From: an uncultured bacterium
Lineage (GTDB): Bacteria > Patescibacteria > Paceibacteria > UBA9973 > Zambryskibacteraceae
Assembly: GCA_903918125.1 (NCBI GenBank)
Contig: CAIXDB010000097.1
Span: 1 to 14,012, forward strand
Length of the DNA stretch: 14,012 bases
Direction of reading: 5' to 3'
Positions 13,386 through 14,012 of this stretch are shown in pieces. Both the position numbers and the translations under genes were made by a program. The notes under the pieces are model-generated. The model had not been told where the DNA came from. It was given only the letters and a program-made list of their open reading frames with translations, and did no database searches. Numbering within the stretch: position 1 is the first letter of the stretch; every line of letters starts with the position of its first letter.

Positions 13386-13424
13386 TTGCAAAAAAGCCCG
13401 GGTTTTGCTACTGTATCCAAGCAA
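13386..13424 (+). promoter_or_regulatory. rpmE2 promoter
   Basis: TTGCAA (13386-13391) and TACTGT (13409-13414) are spaced by exactly 17 nt, and TGC before the -10 makes it extended. Nine bases separate the -10 from the ATG, so the leader would be zero to three bases long. Confidence 0.65.
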
Positions 13425-13687
13425 TGAAAAAAGACATTCATCCACAAAACTATCGCCCGGTGCTTTTCATCGACAACTCAAACGACACTGAGTTTGTTAT
13501 TTCGTCGTCGGTTGCGACATCCGAGAAAGCGAAGGCCTCAGATGGTAAGGAATATCCTGTCTACCGACTGGAAATCTCCAGTGCTTCGCATCCGTTCTAC
13601 ACCGGTACCGAAAAGTCGCTCGACACCGCCGGTCGCGCCGAGAAATTCCGCGCACGTGTTGCAAAGGCCAAAGCGTCAAAAAAGTAA
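13424..13687 (+). CDS. rpmE2: Large-subunit ribosomal protein bL31, type B
   Basis: The 87-residue protein begins MKKDIHPQNYRPVLFID, the usual start of type B L31, and contains SSASHPFYTG (53-62), the family signature. It has no CxxC zinc motif, which separates type B from the zinc-binding type A. The C-terminal tail is rich in Lys and Ala. bL31 sits at the bridge between the ribosomal subunits. In bacteria that swap L31 forms, type B is used when zinc is scarce; here no type A copy is in the window, so it may be the only one. A short terminator and a new promoter follow. Confidence 0.93.
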   Translation: MKKDIHPQNYRPVLFIDNSNDTEFVISSSVATSEKAKASDGKEYPVYRLEISSASHPFYTGTEKSLDTAGRAEKFRARVAKAKASKK

Positions 13688-13710
13688 CTTTTGTTAGTTG
13701 GTTTTGAGAG

Positions 13711-13730
13711 AGCGATGCGAGTCGCTTTTT
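13711..13730 (+). terminator. Short intrinsic terminator after rpmE2
   Basis: AGCGA (13711-13715) and TCGCT (13722-13726) form a short stem, extendable by G-U pairs, with a six-base loop and a TTTTT run. It lies just ahead of the TATAAT at 13735. Confidence 0.6.
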
Positions 13731-13731
13731 C

Positions 13732-13740
13732 TGTTATAAT
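13732..13740 (+). promoter_or_regulatory. Extended -10 promoter upstream of element B
   Basis: TGT followed by TATAAT (13735-13740) is a consensus extended -10. No -35 is visible. Transcription would begin near 13747, so the RNA would carry the whole of element B before the gene at 13965. An ATG at 13751 is followed at once by TGA. Confidence 0.6.
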
Positions 13741-13754
13741 AAACTTAGTAATGT

Positions 13755-13945
13755 GAAATTGAAATCTCGTTGAGTGTCGCAAGCTTTTTTGAGCCTCTCG
13801 CAGGAGCTTGGAAAATAACGACGCAGGCGTGCGTGGCACACGCCGAGGAGATTATTTTCCTGAGCGACGAGAGCGAGCAAAAATCGCACCAGCGATTTAT
13901 TGTGTGCTCAAAAAAGCTTGTGACCGAGAAAGAGATTTCAATTTC
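13755..13945. repeat. Structured inverted-repeat element B
   Basis: The outer arms are 13755-13794 and 13906-13945, matching at 34 of 40 positions. They extend outward past a one-base bulge (AATGT at 13750-13754, AACATT to 13951). Inside are a hairpin with GGAAAATAA/TTATTTTCC and inner GGCGTG/CACGCC pairs (13810-13860), and a smaller AAATCG/CGATTT hairpin (13881-13898). The core TGTGACCGAGAAAGA lies in the right arm (13919-13933), whereas in element A its complement lies in the left arm, so B is inverted relative to A. It forms most of the predicted 5' leader of the gene at 13965. Confidence 0.85.
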
Positions 13946-13964
13946 AACATTCAAAGACACAAAC

Positions 13965-14012
13965 ATGGACCTCGAAAAATACCTACAAAATAATAAGACG
14001 TCATACCTTGCC
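13965..14012 (+). CDS. 5' end of a gene, possibly peptide chain release factor 1
   Basis: Only the first 16 codons are present, reading MDLEKYLQNNKTSYLA. That is too short to place by motif. The suggestion of release factor 1 rests on the frequent order rpmE-prfA in bacteria and on a loose likeness to the N-termini of release factors from Patescibacteria recalled from memory. There is no Shine-Dalgarno sequence before the ATG. The predicted transcript would begin near 13747 and so have a highly structured leader of about 220 nt. Confidence 0.35.
   Translation, partial: MDLEKYLQNNKTSYLA

Noticed and set aside
13753..13773. Five-codon GTG frame at the left end of element B
   Set aside because: Too short and without a ribosome binding site; probably chance.
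11729..13945. Elements A and B as a CRISPR array or insertion sequence with transposase
   Set aside because: There are no regularly spaced direct repeats and no transposase gene; only two inverted elements and one solitary core.

Overview
The window looks like a chromosomal segment of a Patescibacteria (Candidate Phyla Radiation) bacterium, probably Parcubacteria-like. This is inferred from small, tightly packed housekeeping genes, a lower-glycolysis plus non-oxidative pentose-phosphate gene set with a transketolase split in two, a type B L31, an L25 with an acidic tail, and many short single-membrane-span orphans. No taxonomic marker was searched. All 18 complete genes start with ATG. The 19 visible stops are 15 TAA, 4 TAG and no TGA.

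Layout. 1-168: 3' end of a histidine-phosphatase gene with a terminator. 246-1637: trmD and a metallo-beta-lactamase-fold hydrolase, each with an extended -10 box 6 nt before its ATG. 1744-2832: an orphan gene with its own promoter and a strong ribosome binding site. 2905-7559: a carbon operon of gap, rpiB, rpe, a small AT-rich membrane gene, transketolase N half, a second small AT-rich membrane gene and transketolase C half, ending in a perfect bidirectional terminator. 7606-9141 (minus): a PfkB-family sugar kinase and a small HxxxCxxC zinc-finger protein. 9197-10090: class II fructose-bisphosphate aldolase. 10167-10658 (minus): a membrane-anchored orphan. 10762-13687: a small membrane protein, ribosomal protein L25, a secreted coiled-coil/lytic-transglycosylase protein and ribosomal protein L31. 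13965-end: the first 16 codons of a gene, perhaps prfA.

The metabolic genes work together. Aldolase and GAPDH belong to glycolysis, and RpiB, Rpe and the two transketolase halves interconvert pentose, triose and hexose phosphates. The PfkB kinase may feed phosphorylated sugar into this set.

Two non-coding observations stand out. First, two structured elements of about 190 bp (11729-11914 and 13755-13945) have terminal inverted repeats of about 40 nt enclosing two hairpins. They share an exact 15-nt core, lie in opposite orientations, and each keeps its own arms complementary although the two differ in sequence. A third, solitary copy of the core lies at 13362-13376. I do not recognise this family. 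Second, most promoters place an extended -10 box (TGnTAnnnT) 6-7 nt before the ATG, which predicts leaderless mRNAs. The orphan genes at 1744 and 10658 instead have leaders with clear Shine-Dalgarno sequences.
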